Source of the DNA: Ruegeria sp. Alg231-54
GTDB taxonomy: Bacteria; Pseudomonadota; Alphaproteobacteria; Rhodobacterales; Rhodobacteraceae
Assembly (NCBI RefSeq): GCF_900143525.1
Contig: NZ_FREZ01000004.1
Span: forward strand, 226,462-290,461
DNA length: 64,000 nt
Direction of reading: 5' to 3'
Shown here: positions 24,816 to 34,057 of the stretch, in pieces
Position numbering within the stretch: the stretch's first letter is position 1
Layout of the letters: the number at the start of each line of letters is the position of its first letter
Notes under the pieces: generated by a model
The model's input: only the letters and a program-made list of their open reading frames with translations
Databases searched by the model: none
Told to the model about the DNA's origin: nothing
Program-made: the position numbers and the translations under genes

Positions 24816-25799
24816 ATGCTGAAACGACTGATCACATCGCGCGAGGCCCTTCTGGTCGGAGCCATTGTCCTGTTGCTGGCGCTTATCTCGTCCCGCTTTC
24901 CGGGCTTTATAACACCACCCAATCTGGCAAACGTATTCAATGACACGTCGCCACTGATCCTTTTGGCCATCGGTCAGATGATCGTGATCCTGACCAAATG
25001 CATCGACCTGAGTGTCGCGGCCAATCTGGCGCTAACGGGCATGGTGGTGTCCATGGTCAATGTTGCTGCCCCGGGACTTCCGATTATCGTTATCCTTGTC
25101 GTCGCAATCGGCCTTGGCACCCTTTTGGGCATGATCAACGGCGTATTGGTGTGGAAGCTGGCCATCCCGCCAATCGTGGTCACGTTGGGCACGATGACCA
25201 TTTTTCGGGGGATCATCTTTGTCATTTCGGACGGGAAATGGGTCAACAGCCACGAGATGAGCCCGGCGTTCAAAGCGTTCCCGCGCACCGAATTGCTCGG
25301 GTTGCCGGTCTTGGGTTGGATCGCAATTCTGGCTGTAATTGTGTTCACCATCGTGATGACGCGCACAACTCTGGGCCGGGCGTTTTATGCGGCTGGCGGC
25401 AACCCACATGCCGCCACCTATGCCGGGATCAACGTGGGCAAGACGCAATTCTGGGCCTTTACGATCTCCGGCGCGCTCGCGGGTTTGACGGGGTATCTCT
25501 GGGTATCGCGCTTTGCCGTGTCCTACGTTGATATCGCCGGGGGCTTTGAGCTGGACGTGGTCGCCGCCTGCGTGATTGGCGGCGTGTCCATCATGGGGGG
25601 CGTCGGTACTGTGGCGGGTGCGCTGCTGGGAGCCTTGTTCCTCGGCATCATCAAAAACGCATTGCCCGTCGTCGACATCTCTCCTTTTTGGCAGTTGGCC
25701 ATTTCAGGTGGCGCGATCATCGTTGCTGTGGCGCTGAACGCGCAGGCTAACCGAGAAAAAGGACGCATTATCCTCAAACGTGCGGAGCAGGCATCATGA
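24816..25799 (+). CDS. rhaP: L-rhamnose ABC transporter, permease 1
   Basis: A 327-residue inner-membrane protein of the BPD_transp_2 (ribose-type permease) family, with eight to ten hydrophobic segments from about residue 12 on. Typical family features are the GQMIVILTKCIDLSVAAN segment, INGVLVWKLAIPPIVVTLGT and the C-terminal GGVSIMGGVGTVAGALLGA. It follows rhaT by 12 bases and overlaps rhaQ by four bases. It pairs with RhaQ to form the membrane channel. Confidence 0.94.
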   Translation: MLKRLITSREALLVGAIVLLLALISSRFPGFITPPNLANVFNDTSPLILLAIGQMIVILTKCIDLSVAANLALTGMVVSMVNVAAPGLPIIVILVVAIGLGTLLGMINGVLVWKLAIPPIVVTLGTMTIFRGIIFVISDGKWVNSHEMSPAFKAFPRTELLGLPVLGWIAILAVIVFTIVMTRTTLGRAFYAAGGNPHAATYAGINVGKTQFWAFTISGALAGLTGYLWVSRFAVSYVDIAGGFELDVVAACVIGGVSIMGGVGTVAGALLGALFLGIIKNALPVVDISPFWQLAISGGAIIVAVALNAQANREKGRIILKRAEQAS

Positions 25800-26782
25800 G
25801 CACCACCGAACGCATCATCCCTGACCGCCTGCGCTCGCCGCTAGAACAAAGGCTCAAAAGTTGGGAAACACTTCTTTTGCTGGTGGCCATCGGCATCTTT
25901 ATCGCCAACAGCCTTGCATCGCCTTACTTCCTCAACGCGTGGAACCTCAGTGACGCGACCTTTAACTTTACCGAAAAAGCGATGATCGCCTTTGCCATGG
26001 CGCTGCTCATCATATCCGGAGAGATCGACCTGTCCGTGGCTTCGACTATCGCGCTGGCCTCGACCGCGATGGGTGCGGCTGTGCAGATGGGCGTTGGCAC
26101 ACCGGGCCTCGTGATGATCGGACTTGGCGTTGGGCTACTTTGTGGTGCCTTCAATGGCGTTCTCGTTACCCGCTTGGGTTTGCCGTCTATCGTGGTGACG
26201 ATCGGCACGATGAGCCTGTTTCGCGGCATCAGTTACATCGTATTGGGCGACCAGGCATTTCGTGGGTATCCGGCCAGCTTCTCTTGGTTTGGTCAGGGCT
26301 ATGTTTGGTGGGTGATCTCGTTTGAATTCGTGCTCTTTGCGATCATCGCTGTGATTTACGCAGTCCTGTTGCACAGGACCAACTTTGGCCGGGCAGTCTA
26401 TGCAATTGGCAACAACGCGACGGGTGCCATGTTCTCCGGCATCCGGGTGCAGCGGGTAAAATTCATCCTGTTCTTGCTCACCGGCCTGATGTCCGGCGTC
26501 GCCGCCATCTGCCTGACGGCTCGGCTCGGCTCAACCCGGCCGTCCATCGCGACAGGCTGGGAACTTGAGATCGTGACAATGGTTGTACTGGGCGGCGTCA
26601 GCATCTTGGGTGGTTCTGGTACGATTGTCGGGGTTGTCATTGCGGCCTTCGTGATGGGGTTGGTCACGTTTGGACTGGGGCTGCTGAACGTGCCCGGCAT
26701 CGTCATGTCCATCGTGATTGGCGCGCTGTTGATCGGGGTCATCGCCCTGCCGCGCCTGTGGTCCATGTGGCGGGCGCGTTGA
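25796..26782 (+). CDS. rhaQ: L-rhamnose ABC transporter, permease 2
   Basis: A 328-residue permease of the same BPD_transp_2 family as its neighbour: [39 protein letters not shown] and [18 protein letters not shown]. The N-terminal 25 residues are cytoplasmic and longer than in RhaP. The start ATG overlaps the rhaP stop (ATGA), and its own stop overlaps the rhaM start (TGATG), so the transporter and mutarotase are translated together. Confidence 0.94.
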   Translation: MSTTERIIPDRLRSPLEQRLKSWETLLLLVAIGIFIANSLASPYFLNAWNLSDATFNFTEKAMIAFAMALLIISGEIDLSVASTIALASTAMGAAVQMGVGTPGLVMIGLGVGLLCGAFNGVLVTRLGLPSIVVTIGTMSLFRGISYIVLGDQAFRGYPASFSWFGQGYVWWVISFEFVLFAIIAVIYAVLLHRTNFGRAVYAIGNNATGAMFSGIRVQRVKFILFLLTGLMSGVAAICLTARLGSTRPSIATGWELEIVTMVVLGGVSILGGSGTIVGVVIAAFVMGLVTFGLGLLNVPGIVMSIVIGALLIGVIALPRLWSMWRAR

Positions 26783-27096
26783 TGGAAAAATACGCCTTCA
26801 AGATGCGCCTGAACCCCGGATGTCGCGCAGAATATATCAAACGGCATGACGAGATCTGGCCAGAGCTTGTTACACTCCTCAAGGATGCGGGCGTAACGGA
26901 TTATTCGATCCATCTGGATGCAGACACCAACACCCTTTTCGGGGTCCTGTGGCGACAGGACGGGCACAGTATGGACGCGTTGCCTGATCACCCGGTCATG
27001 CAAAAGTGGTGGGCACATATGGCAGACATCATGGAAACGCACGCTGGCAACGAACCGGTTGCAACGCCACTAGAAACCGTTTTCCACATGCCATGA
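26782..27096 (+). CDS. rhaM: L-rhamnose mutarotase
   Basis: A 104-residue protein of the RhaM/RhaU (DUF718) family, which interconverts alpha and beta L-rhamnose. The matching features are [40 protein letters not shown] and [15 protein letters not shown] use the ATG at 26782, embedded in the rhaQ stop; the frame upstream of it is the rhaQ shadow. In Rhizobium the homologue (RhaU) is needed together with the kinase, which fits the overlap with rhaK here. Confidence 0.94.
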   Translation: MEKYAFKMRLNPGCRAEYIKRHDEIWPELVTLLKDAGVTDYSIHLDADTNTLFGVLWRQDGHSMDALPDHPVMQKWWAHMADIMETHAGNEPVATPLETVFHMP

Positions 27097-28472
27097 CACA
27101 TCACGTCGCGGTCATAGACATCGGAAAGACCAACGCAAAACTTGTGCTGGTCGACAGGGAAAGCCTGACCGAGATTGTGGTGATCACCCGCCCAAACACC
27201 GTCCTGCCGGGGCCGCCATGGCCGCATTTCGACGTGGAGGGGCATTGGGCCTTTCTGCTCGAGGGCCTGCGCGACTTTCATGCAGCGCACGGCATTGACG
27301 CGATTTCAATCACCACCCACGGTGCCTGTGCCGCGCTGCTCAATAGCAGAGGAGATCTCGCAGCACCGATCCTCGATTACGAGTTTGCCGGACCGGATGA
27401 GTCGGCTGACGACTACAACGCCATCCGCCCCCCTTTTTCCGAAACAGGATCACCACGACTGGCGGGTGGGTTGAACATCGGCGCGCAACTGTTTTGGCAG
27501 TTTCAGGTCGATCCGGATTTGAAGGCAAAAACCGACCAGATCGTGACCTATCCACAGTTCTGGGGCGCAAAGCTGACGGGCAACACCGCCATGGATGTCA
27601 CGTCACTTGGGTGCCACACGGACCTTTGGAACCCGCACAAGGGCGACTTTTCGTTATTGGTGGACAAGCTCGGCATCTCGGACAAACTGTCACCCGTTCG
27701 CAAGCCGTCAGAGGTTCTGGGCCCGATCTTGCCGACAATCGCAGAACAGACCGGCTTGCCGCCCGGTACGCCCGTTTATTGCGGCATCCACGATTCCAAC
27801 GCTTCGCTTCTGCCTTACGTCCTTTCGCAAACACCGCCGTTTAGTGTTGTTTCGACTGGAACATGGGTGATTGCCATGTCAATCGGTGGCAATTCTGTTC
27901 AGCTTGATCCCAATCTTGATACTTTGATTAACGTCACCGCCCTTGGCGATCCGGCCCCGTCTGCCCGCTTCATGGGTGGTCGCGAACACGACCTTGCCAC
28001 GGGTGGCACTTGTCCTGAGCCAACGCCTCAGGATGTGCGCGATGTTCTGACGAAAGGGATCATGCTGATGCCCGCTGTCGTCGAAGATACCGGGCCATTC
28101 CAGGGGTATCCCTCGGGTTGGGAGGGGCCTGAACCAAACGTCGGCACTGGCACAAGAGTGGCCGCAGTGGCGGTTTATCTCGCGCTGGTGACGGCGGAAT
28201 GTCTTTCCAACATTGGCCACAAGGATACGATTGTTGTCGAAGGTCCATTTGCAAACAATCAGCTGTATCTTAAGATGCTGGCCGTCGCAGCGGCTTCCAA
28301 AGTCTATGGAGCGGCTGGCAGCACTGGCACTAGTGCGGGCGCGGCCATGTTGGTGAGGGGCAAGACGGATGTACTCGCAGATGAAACCCTATCATTGATC
28401 AACTCGGACATCGGCGAGTCACTGGAGACCTACGCTTCTCATTGGCGTCAGACCGTGCAAAATCGTCGCTGA
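27093..28472 (+). CDS. rhaK: Rhamnulokinase, FGGY family
   Basis: A 459-residue sugar kinase, start ATG at 27093 overlapping the rhaM stop (ATGA). The first phosphate-binding strand is [17 protein letters not shown] (4-20), the substrate-facing region includes QFWGAKLTG and the aspartate in IHDSNASL, and the adenosine region is [16 protein letters not shown]. It phosphorylates L-rhamnulose (and possibly free rhamnose, with a transport role, as in Rhizobium RhaK). It belongs to the Rhizobium type, not the E. coli RhaB type. Last gene of the operon. Confidence 0.93.
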   Translation: MTHHVAVIDIGKTNAKLVLVDRESLTEIVVITRPNTVLPGPPWPHFDVEGHWAFLLEGLRDFHAAHGIDAISITTHGACAALLNSRGDLAAPILDYEFAGPDESADDYNAIRPPFSETGSPRLAGGLNIGAQLFWQFQVDPDLKAKTDQIVTYPQFWGAKLTGNTAMDVTSLGCHTDLWNPHKGDFSLLVDKLGISDKLSPVRKPSEVLGPILPTIAEQTGLPPGTPVYCGIHDSNASLLPYVLSQTPPFSVVSTGTWVIAMSIGGNSVQLDPNLDTLINVTALGDPAPSARFMGGREHDLATGGTCPEPTPQDVRDVLTKGIMLMPAVVEDTGPFQGYPSGWEGPEPNVGTGTRVAAVAVYLALVTAECLSNIGHKDTIVVEGPFANNQLYLKMLAVAAASKVYGAAGSTGTSAGAAMLVRGKTDVLADETLSLINSDIGESLETYASHWRQTVQNRR

Positions 28473-28777
28473 CGGCAGTAGTCCTCAATGATGGTATGCA
28501 AGTAGTCCAAAAGAGAATGACGCCTGTTTCGGCAGACTGGCAGTACAACCAGTTTTTCATTTGTTCCTGCACTGTGAAAATTGCCGCACGATTAGCGGCG
28601 CTTGAGCCCGAAACCGCTGGAGCAAATGCCAGTAGATTGCAATTAGCGGTCATTAAATGGTCGCGCAATAATTGTGACTTGGGCTCAACGCAGTCATCTG
28701 ACAAAAATCGTCGGATGACTGAGGCGAGATGGTAAGCGGACATTCGTTGATCGGAATTTTCTCAAACACCTTACCTT
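28473..28777. other. Gene-free stretch after rhaK
   Basis: No gene recognised. An AAGCGGACATTCG word near 28735 is of the dispersed-repeat type. Both neighbours end here (convergent), so terminators are expected, but no strong hairpin with a T-tract is evident. Confidence 0.4.
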
Positions 28778-29452
28778 TCAAAGACTAGTGTCAGACTTTT
28801 CCCCTACGCCCGATCTGACGATATCCATCTCATCTGAGTCATAGGGCTTTAGCAGTTCAATGGCCTCCGCGGCGCTGCCACCTAACCAGGCCTCATAATC
28901 ACTAGGACGGAGTATGACTGGCATTCTCTGCGGATGTATCGGACGCACAATGTCATTCGTTGAGGTGGTTATCACTGTGTACGCAGGAACCTCTTCTGGG
29001 CCCTCTTTGCCTTCGTATCGCGAGACCTGCCACATCCCGGCAAACGCAAATGGTGGGCGAGCCACGGAGCCCTTGAGCGCGAACCAATGGTATGTCGCAG
29101 GATTGCGCCCTTGCGCCTCGCAGAACGAACTTGCAGGTACGAGACAACGGCGCTCTTCGAAGCTGTTCCTCCACAGCCCGCTCTTTAGGACCTTGTCGTC
29201 CCGCGCATTGTTCCAGGCATTAGGTTGCAGGATGGCGCCAGTCTTTTTTGATTTCTTGGTCGTTCGAAACCCCCAGGACAGAGACACGAGTTCACGCGCC
29301 CCGTCTTCGTCTTCCCTGACAATGGGCGCCATGTGCTTTGGGTAGATTGCTGGAAGCGGTTCCGCGTTTCCGAGCCTGTCTTTTTCTACAGCGACGTCGA
29401 ATAGCTGCCGCATCGCATCTGCCGGGGTCATATTCGAATAGAGGTTACACAT
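28778..29452 (-). CDS. SRAP-family protein (YedK/HMCES-like)
   Basis: A 224-residue SOS-response-associated-peptidase domain protein with the full active site: Cys2 (MCNLYSNM), Asn of WNNARDDK, the LVPASSFCE region where a Glu is expected, and the His of IHPQRMPVIL. The family crosslinks abasic sites in single-stranded DNA through Cys2, protecting them during replication. It is monocistronic. A second SRAP gene at 37972 differs at position 2, which makes this the standard copy. A LexA box was not evident upstream. Confidence 0.93.
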   Translation of the reverse strand: MCNLYSNMTPADAMRQLFDVAVEKDRLGNAEPLPAIYPKHMAPIVREDEDGARELVSLSWGFRTTKKSKKTGAILQPNAWNNARDDKVLKSGLWRNSFEERRCLVPASSFCEAQGRNPATYHWFALKGSVARPPFAFAGMWQVSRYEGKEGPEEVPAYTVITTSTNDIVRPIHPQRMPVILRPSDYEAWLGGSAAEAIELLKPYDSDEMDIVRSGVGEKSDTSL

Positions 29453-29610
29453 TAATCCGCCTCACTTACCATAGCGTCTCGGAAAAAATTCGGCGAACAA
29501 CAGTTCAGTCCACGATGACAAAAACGTCGGCTACGCCAATCCTGAATGCATTTGTACAGTATCCCTAGGACATTTGAGAGAGAGACATAAATGCGGGCAC
29601 CTGTACGACC

Positions 29611-29928
29611 TTGCCTGGTGCCTCTATCGAATGCGCAAATGATCGCAATTTGGCATCCATTATGCTATATAAAATAGATGCTTATCACTTGGCGCCTTCA
29701 TTTTCTGAGAACAGAGGAGTCCATTGTGCCAACACCTCTCTTCAAGCCCGGGCATTCATCCCGCGCAACCACTTCGCCATGATGATGGAGAAACTGGCAC
29801 GGGCCATGGACTACCCCAATTTCAAGGACAGTATCTCCGAGGACGATGTGGTGTTCGAGGGCGCATGCCACAAAGCGTGGGGGGTGTTCGGTGATCTGCA
29901 ACCGGGTGGGCCGTATGGAATGGGGTAA
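29611..29928 (+). CDS. Possible small protein (uncertain)
   Basis: A frame of up to 105 codons. The last 50 codons, from the ATG at 29779 (MMMEKLARAMDYPNFKDSIS), have protein-like composition and end in LQPGGPYGMG, while the first half looks random. A bidirectional hairpin terminator 58 bases after the stop gives modest support for a rightward transcript. It may be the 3' remnant of an older gene. I do not recognise a family. Confidence 0.3.
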   Translation: MPGASIECANDRNLASIMLYKIDAYHLAPSFSENRGVHCANTSLQARAFIPRNHFAMMMEKLARAMDYPNFKDSISEDDVVFEGACHKAWGVFGDLQPGGPYGMG

Positions 29929-29985
29929 ACCAAAGCCACGGTCCGCACGATGTCCGTATGAAGCGGATCATAGACCGAGAAAACG

Positions 29986-30018
29986 CCCCGACGCCCAGCG
30001 CGTCGGGGTGCCTTCTTT
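29986..30018. terminator. Bidirectional rho-independent terminator
   Basis: A perfect 9-bp stem CCCCGACGC / GCGTCGGGG (29986-29994 with 30000-30008) closes a five-base loop. A T-rich tail follows on the plus strand and CGTTTTCTC on the minus strand. It lies right after the stop of the MBL-fold gene and can serve both convergent sides. Confidence 0.85.
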
Positions 30019-30951
30019 TCAGCCCATTAATTGATAAGAAACAGGTACATAACGGAACCCCTCGCCTCGTGTTTCGACAAAGCCCGCGCCGGGGAAGGGC
30101 ATGTGATAGCCGATCATCGGAACCTTGTCGGCGGCCAGCATACCCAGCACGTCGCGGCGCGACGCCGTGGCTGCGGCCTTATCCATGTCAAAGCGAACCT
30201 CCCATTCGGGATGGGCAAAGGACCAGACATAGTGGTTTGCCAGATCGGCGGTCAGAACCAGACGCTGCCCGTTGCTTTCCAGATGATAAACTGTGTGGCC
30301 AGGCGTATGGCCAAAAGCTGCAACAGAGGTGATGCCCGACGAGACTTCGCCGCCATTTTCAACAAAGGTCATCTTCTCGGCCAAAGGTGTGACCTTGGCC
30401 GCGACCAGATCTCCGACACGATTGCCTGCGTCCTGCGCCGCCCAGAAGTCATATTCCGGAGAGGAGGTGACATAGCGCGCGTTCGGGAAGGTCGGCGCGT
30501 CATTGGTGGTCATGCCGCCGATATGATCGGGATGCATATGGGTGATGACGACGACATTGATTTGATCCGGTGTCACACCTGCATCGGCCAATGCCGCCTG
30601 AATTCCACCTTGCCCCAACCCCGTGTCGAACAGGACCAGCTCAGACCCGGTGTTAACCAGAGTCGGGGTAAAGAAGAACTGCGCGACATCCGGCGAGATG
30701 AAATTGTCTGCTGAGACTTTTGCGAAGTCTTCATCTGACGCTCCGCCGCCAAAGATTTCCTGGGCGCCATCGCGTGGCAGGCTGCCATCCAGAAGTGTAG
30801 TTACGGTGAAATCGCCCAACGCAAAGGATTTGGCGATGGTTGAGTTTGCCTTGGCCTCGGCTCCGGCTGCCAGAACCGGCGCTGCGGCTGCGGCAAAGGG
30901 CAAAGCTGCCGCGGTACCCAGTGCCGCGCGGCGTGTCAATTTGATGGTCAT
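30019..30951 (-). CDS. Exported metallo-beta-lactamase-fold hydrolase
   Basis: A 310-residue protein, start ATG at 30951. The N-terminus (KLTRRAALGTAAALPFA) is a Tat-type signal with a twin Arg, so the enzyme is probably exported folded with its metals. The metal motif is THMHPDHIGG, followed by HTPGHT and a final GYHMPFPG His. It resembles periplasmic lactonase-like members of the MBL superfamily (AttM/quorum-quenching lactonase relatives), but the substrate is not determinable. Single gene with a strong terminator directly after the stop. Confidence 0.9.
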   Translation of the reverse strand: MTIKLTRRAALGTAAALPFAAAAAPVLAAGAEAKANSTIAKSFALGDFTVTTLLDGSLPRDGAQEIFGGGASDEDFAKVSADNFISPDVAQFFFTPTLVNTGSELVLFDTGLGQGGIQAALADAGVTPDQINVVVITHMHPDHIGGMTTNDAPTFPNARYVTSSPEYDFWAAQDAGNRVGDLVAAKVTPLAEKMTFVENGGEVSSGITSVAAFGHTPGHTVYHLESNGQRLVLTADLANHYVWSFAHPEWEVRFDMDKAAATASRRDVLGMLAADKVPMIGYHMPFPGAGFVETRGEGFRYVPVSYQLMG

Positions 30952-31068
30952 ATTGGTTCTCCCTGTCAGAACACCATTCGGTGAGTTTAGGTCTGCGCAA
31001 GTCTCTTGCCAGTTTATACACAAATCAAATGGGCTGCGTGGATGAACATTACGTGTTAATTTTTGTTT

Positions 31069-31502
31069 GTGGCGCGATCTGGGAATAAAACCGCCCCCAC
31101 AGGGCAAAGCGTCGATGGCTTTTTGGCGGCAATTCAACCGGCGAAGAAGGCAGATGATGCGCGGGCGTTGGATGCTCTTTTTCGGCACGCGATCGGGTTT
31201 GAACCTGTTATGTGGGGGCGTCGATTGTGGGCTATGGTCGTTACCATTATCGCTACAAGTCCGGGCGCGGAGGAGAGTTTCTGGCAACCGGGTTTTCCCC
31301 GCGCAAAATGGCTTTGTCGATCTACATCATGCCCGGCTACGCAGATTTCGGGGATATTCTGTCCAGACTGGGTAAACACAAGCTGGGCAAGTCCTGTCTC
31401 TATTTGAACAAGCTGGCGAATATTGACACGAATGTTCTGTCTGAACTGATCCGCGCCGGGCTAGAGGACTTGAATCGGCACTGGCCGGTCCAGCCGATCT
31501 GA
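31069..31502 (+). pseudogene. DUF1801 (YdhG-type) protein, frameshifted
   Basis: Two frames join into one DUF1801 protein of about 144 residues. The first half, from the GTG at 31069, reads NKTAPTGQSVDGFLAAIQPA through FEPVMWG. The second half, from 31212 on, reads GASIVGYGRYHYRYKSG and ends LGKHKLGKSCLYLNKLANID. They are out of phase by one base at 31213-31218, where TGG GGN GCG should read but only five G occur in the run. Loss of one G restores nothing downstream, so the gene is broken unless this is a sequencing error or a slippage site. The fold is a small alpha/beta domain of unknown function. It lies 60 bases before gltX. Confidence 0.8.
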
Positions 31503-31562
31503 ACGCCTTTGCTGGACAATTGGCCAATCCTGTGACATGAGCCGCGCCAACAGGAGACACCT

Positions 31563-32888
31563 ATGACAACCACCCGTTTTGCCCCGTCGCCCACCGGTTA
31601 CATCCACGTGGGCAACCTGCGCACCGCCTTGATGAACTATTTGATCGCCCGCAAGGCGGGCGGCACGTTCATCTTGCGGATCGACGACACCGATCCTGAG
31701 CGGTCGAAAGAAGAGTATGTCGACGCCATCAAACAGGACATGGAGTGGCTGGGTCTGCATTGGGATCGGGTTGAGCGTCAGTCGGATCGTCTGGACCGTT
31801 ATGCGGAAGCGGCAGACAAACTACGCGAGATGGGCAGGTTCTATGAGGCGTTCGAGACGCCGACCGAGCTGGACCTCAAGCGCAAGAAGCAACTGAACAT
31901 GGGCAAGCCGCCGGTTTATGACCGCGCTGCGCTAAACCTCTCGGATGCGGAGAAAGAGGCGCTGCGGGCCGAGCGTGGCAGCGGTGTCTGGCGCTTCAAG
32001 TTGGATCACGAGCGGATTGAGTGGAATGATGGCATTCTGGGCGACATCTCGATCGATGCGGCATCCGTGTCCGATCCGGTTCTGATCCGGGGCGATGGTC
32101 AGGTTCTCTATACGATTGCGTCTGTGGTGGATGACACCGAAATGGGCGTCACCGATGTGGTACGCGGCTCGGACCATGTGACCAATACCGCGACCCAGAT
32201 TCAGATCATCAAAGCGCTGGGCGGCACTTGCCCGCGTTTCGCGCACCATTCGCTGTTAACCGGTCCGCAAGGAGAGGCACTGTCGAAGCGACTTGGCACG
32301 CTGGCCCTGCGTGATCTGCGTGAACAGGGCGTGCAGCCGATGGCGTTGCTGAGCCTCATGGCGCGTCTGGGCTCCTCCGACCCGGTTGAGCTGCGCTCGG
32401 AAATGGCGGAACTGATTGAAGGCTTCGATGTGAACCGATTTGGGGCCGCGCCGACCAAGTTCGATGTGCAGGACCTGTTCCCGCTGACGGCAAAGCATCT
32501 GCAATCTCTGCCCCTGGCCGACGTTGCGGACGCTGTTTCTGATGCGGGCGTTCCCGCCGATCTGGCTGAGCCCTTCTGGGCGATGGCACGCGAAAACATC
32601 ACCACTTTGGCTGATCTCAAGGGCTGGTGGGAGCTGTGCCGCGATGGGGCAGAGCCGCTGATTGCGGATGAGGATCGTGACTTTATCGCAGAGGCTATGG
32701 CGCTGCTGCCTGAAGGTTCGTTCGATGGCGAAACCTGGGGCAAATGGACCAGCACGGTTAAAGAAGCGACCGGCCGTAAGGGCAAGGGTCTGTTTATGCC
32801 GCTGCGCAAGGCGCTGACCGGCATGGAACGGGGGCCTGAGATGGCCACTCTGTTGCCACTGCTGCAGGTGATCCGCGCAAAATCCTGA
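31563..32888 (+). CDS. gltX: Glutamate--tRNA ligase (non-canonical second copy type)
   Basis: A 441-residue class I aminoacyl-tRNA synthetase charging tRNA-Glu (or tRNA-Gln before amidation). The HIGH-type motif is APSPTGYIHVGNLRTAL (residues 7-23), the KMSKS-type motif is ALSKRLG, and the C-terminal helical anticodon-binding part includes GRKGKGLFMPLRKALTG. At 441 residues it is shorter than the usual 465-485 and is of the second GluRS (GltX2) type that alphaproteobacteria often carry. A strong terminator follows. Confidence 0.95.
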   Translation: MTTTRFAPSPTGYIHVGNLRTALMNYLIARKAGGTFILRIDDTDPERSKEEYVDAIKQDMEWLGLHWDRVERQSDRLDRYAEAADKLREMGRFYEAFETPTELDLKRKKQLNMGKPPVYDRAALNLSDAEKEALRAERGSGVWRFKLDHERIEWNDGILGDISIDAASVSDPVLIRGDGQVLYTIASVVDDTEMGVTDVVRGSDHVTNTATQIQIIKALGGTCPRFAHHSLLTGPQGEALSKRLGTLALRDLREQGVQPMALLSLMARLGSSDPVELRSEMAELIEGFDVNRFGAAPTKFDVQDLFPLTAKHLQSLPLADVADAVSDAGVPADLAEPFWAMARENITTLADLKGWWELCRDGAEPLIADEDRDFIAEAMALLPEGSFDGETWGKWTSTVKEATGRKGKGLFMPLRKALTGMERGPEMATLLPLLQVIRAKS

Positions 32889-32911
32889 GCGTACGACAAT
32901 AGAATGAGGAA

Positions 32912-32939
32912 AGGCGGGGTCATTCGATCCCGCCTTTTT
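32912..32939 (+). terminator. Rho-independent terminator of gltX
   Basis: A perfect 7-bp stem AGGCGGG / CCCGCCT around a 12-base loop is followed by TTTTTC, 23 bases after the gltX stop. Read leftward it could also end the convergent GGCT-like gene's transcript. Confidence 0.88.
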
Positions 32940-33509
32940 CTATGCGTTCTGCTCAATCCGGGCTGAGAGACAGCTGAGACGATCATCCACGAATTCGGTC
33001 TCAACCGATTTCAACTGTTGATGGCGCGGGTATCGGGGCTCGGCCCGGTCGTTCAGGATTGGTGAATCCCATCCATCTGTGGTGGCAAAGAAACGATCTG
33101 CGCCGTCTTCACCAAATGCGCGCAGGTATCCCTGCACGACCACATCAATGTAACTCAGTAGCAATGGGTGGTGATTGCTTGGTGCCTTGTGCCGCTCAAG
33201 AGGCACAGCATAGACGGCAATCTCGACCTCGTGCTTTATTGGGTGCATGATGGATTGTGTCGCGGGAATTCGGTCATAGGCCCATTCCCGTTCGTCCAGT
33301 GCGGCCCAATCATTTTTGGGCACATGGGCGATCATGCCTTCGATTTCGGACGTGGGGTCTGGTACCGCAGTCAGAAAGGCGACCGGTCGCAGGTCAGTGT
33401 GCCGCCATGCGCGCCGCCAGCCTTTTAGCAGGGAAGGATGCGGATCGGGAAAGTCATGGGTCGACAGGTTCACAAGGCTGCCGTAGCCAAAGAAATAGGG
33501 ATCTGCCAT
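32940..33509 (-). CDS. Gamma-glutamylcyclotransferase-fold protein
   Basis: A 189-residue protein, start ATG at 33509. The signature FGYGSLVN (residues 6-13) is the glutathione/gamma-glutamyl-binding loop of the GGCT-like (AIG2/ChaC) fold. The conserved acidic residue is likely in ALDEREWAYDRI. Function may be breakdown of a gamma-glutamyl compound; the substrate is unknown. Divergent from the NsrR-like gene, with the predicted NsrR-type site between them, so it could belong to the same regulon. Confidence 0.82.
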   Translation of the reverse strand: MADPYFFGYGSLVNLSTHDFPDPHPSLLKGWRRAWRHTDLRPVAFLTAVPDPTSEIEGMIAHVPKNDWAALDEREWAYDRIPATQSIMHPIKHEVEIAVYAVPLERHKAPSNHHPLLLSYIDVVVQGYLRAFGEDGADRFFATTDGWDSPILNDRAEPRYPRHQQLKSVETEFVDDRLSCLSARIEQNA

Positions 33510-33563
33510 TGGTCTGCGCGTCCTTTCCTGACGATTGATGTATGTCAAACCGCTTTTATGCCG

Positions 33564-33586
33564 GACATGCAATAAGTCTGCATCTT
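33564..33586. promoter_or_regulatory. NsrR-like operator
   Basis: The 23-bp element with halves GACATGCAATA and GTCTGCATCTT fits the 11-1-11 NsrR pattern (half-site AAGATGCATTT). The right half matches eight of eleven positions when read in reverse; the left half is weaker. It lies 18 bases before the regulator start, so autoregulation is likely; the divergent gene could share it. Confidence 0.6.
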
Positions 33587-33604
33587 GAAACTTGGGAGGT
33601 CACG

Positions 33605-34057
33605 ATGCGGATAACCAAACGGACGAACATTGCGGTGCGGCTGCTGATGTATTGTGCAGCGCATCAGGATAGGCTGGTCACCAAGTCCGAGATTGCCGAA
33701 GTGTGCAATATTTCCGAGAACCATCTGGCACAGGTCATCAATCAACTAAGCCAGTTGGGTTATCTAAGCACGCAGCGCGGTCGTAACGGCGGTATGGTAC
33801 TGGCCCGGCCGGCCGAACAGATCCGTATCGGATCGGTTTTTCGCCATGTCGAAGGCAACTTGCCGCTGGCCGAGTGTTTTGCGGATGCCGACAACACCTG
33901 CCCGTTGACGGATGCATGTCGATTGCGGGTGGCATTACAGGACGCGGCTGAGGTCTTCTATGCCTCGCTGGACGAGATCACACTGGACGCCCTGATCTGC
34001 GACAACGATCCTTTGCTGCAGATCCTGCAACCGGTTACCTGCGCGCGCGCCGGTTAA
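33605..34057 (+). CDS. nsrR: Rrf2-family iron-sulfur regulator, NsrR-like
   Basis: A 150-residue winged-helix regulator starting at the ATG at 33605 (GGGAGGT ribosome site). The Rrf2 HTH (about 1-65) has ENHLAQVINQLSQLGYLSTQ and the wing GRNGGMVLA. The three Cys at 91, 99 and 105 (AECFADADNTCPLTDACRL) match the NsrR [Fe-S] cluster spacing region, which argues for NO sensing over IscR or CymR. NsrR represses NO-detoxification genes. No NO reductase or hemoglobin gene is nearby, so its targets are elsewhere, with the GGCT-like gene a possible exception. Confidence 0.87.
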   Translation: MRITKRTNIAVRLLMYCAAHQDRLVTKSEIAEVCNISENHLAQVINQLSQLGYLSTQRGRNGGMVLARPAEQIRIGSVFRHVEGNLPLAECFADADNTCPLTDACRLRVALQDAAEVFYASLDEITLDALICDNDPLLQILQPVTCARAG

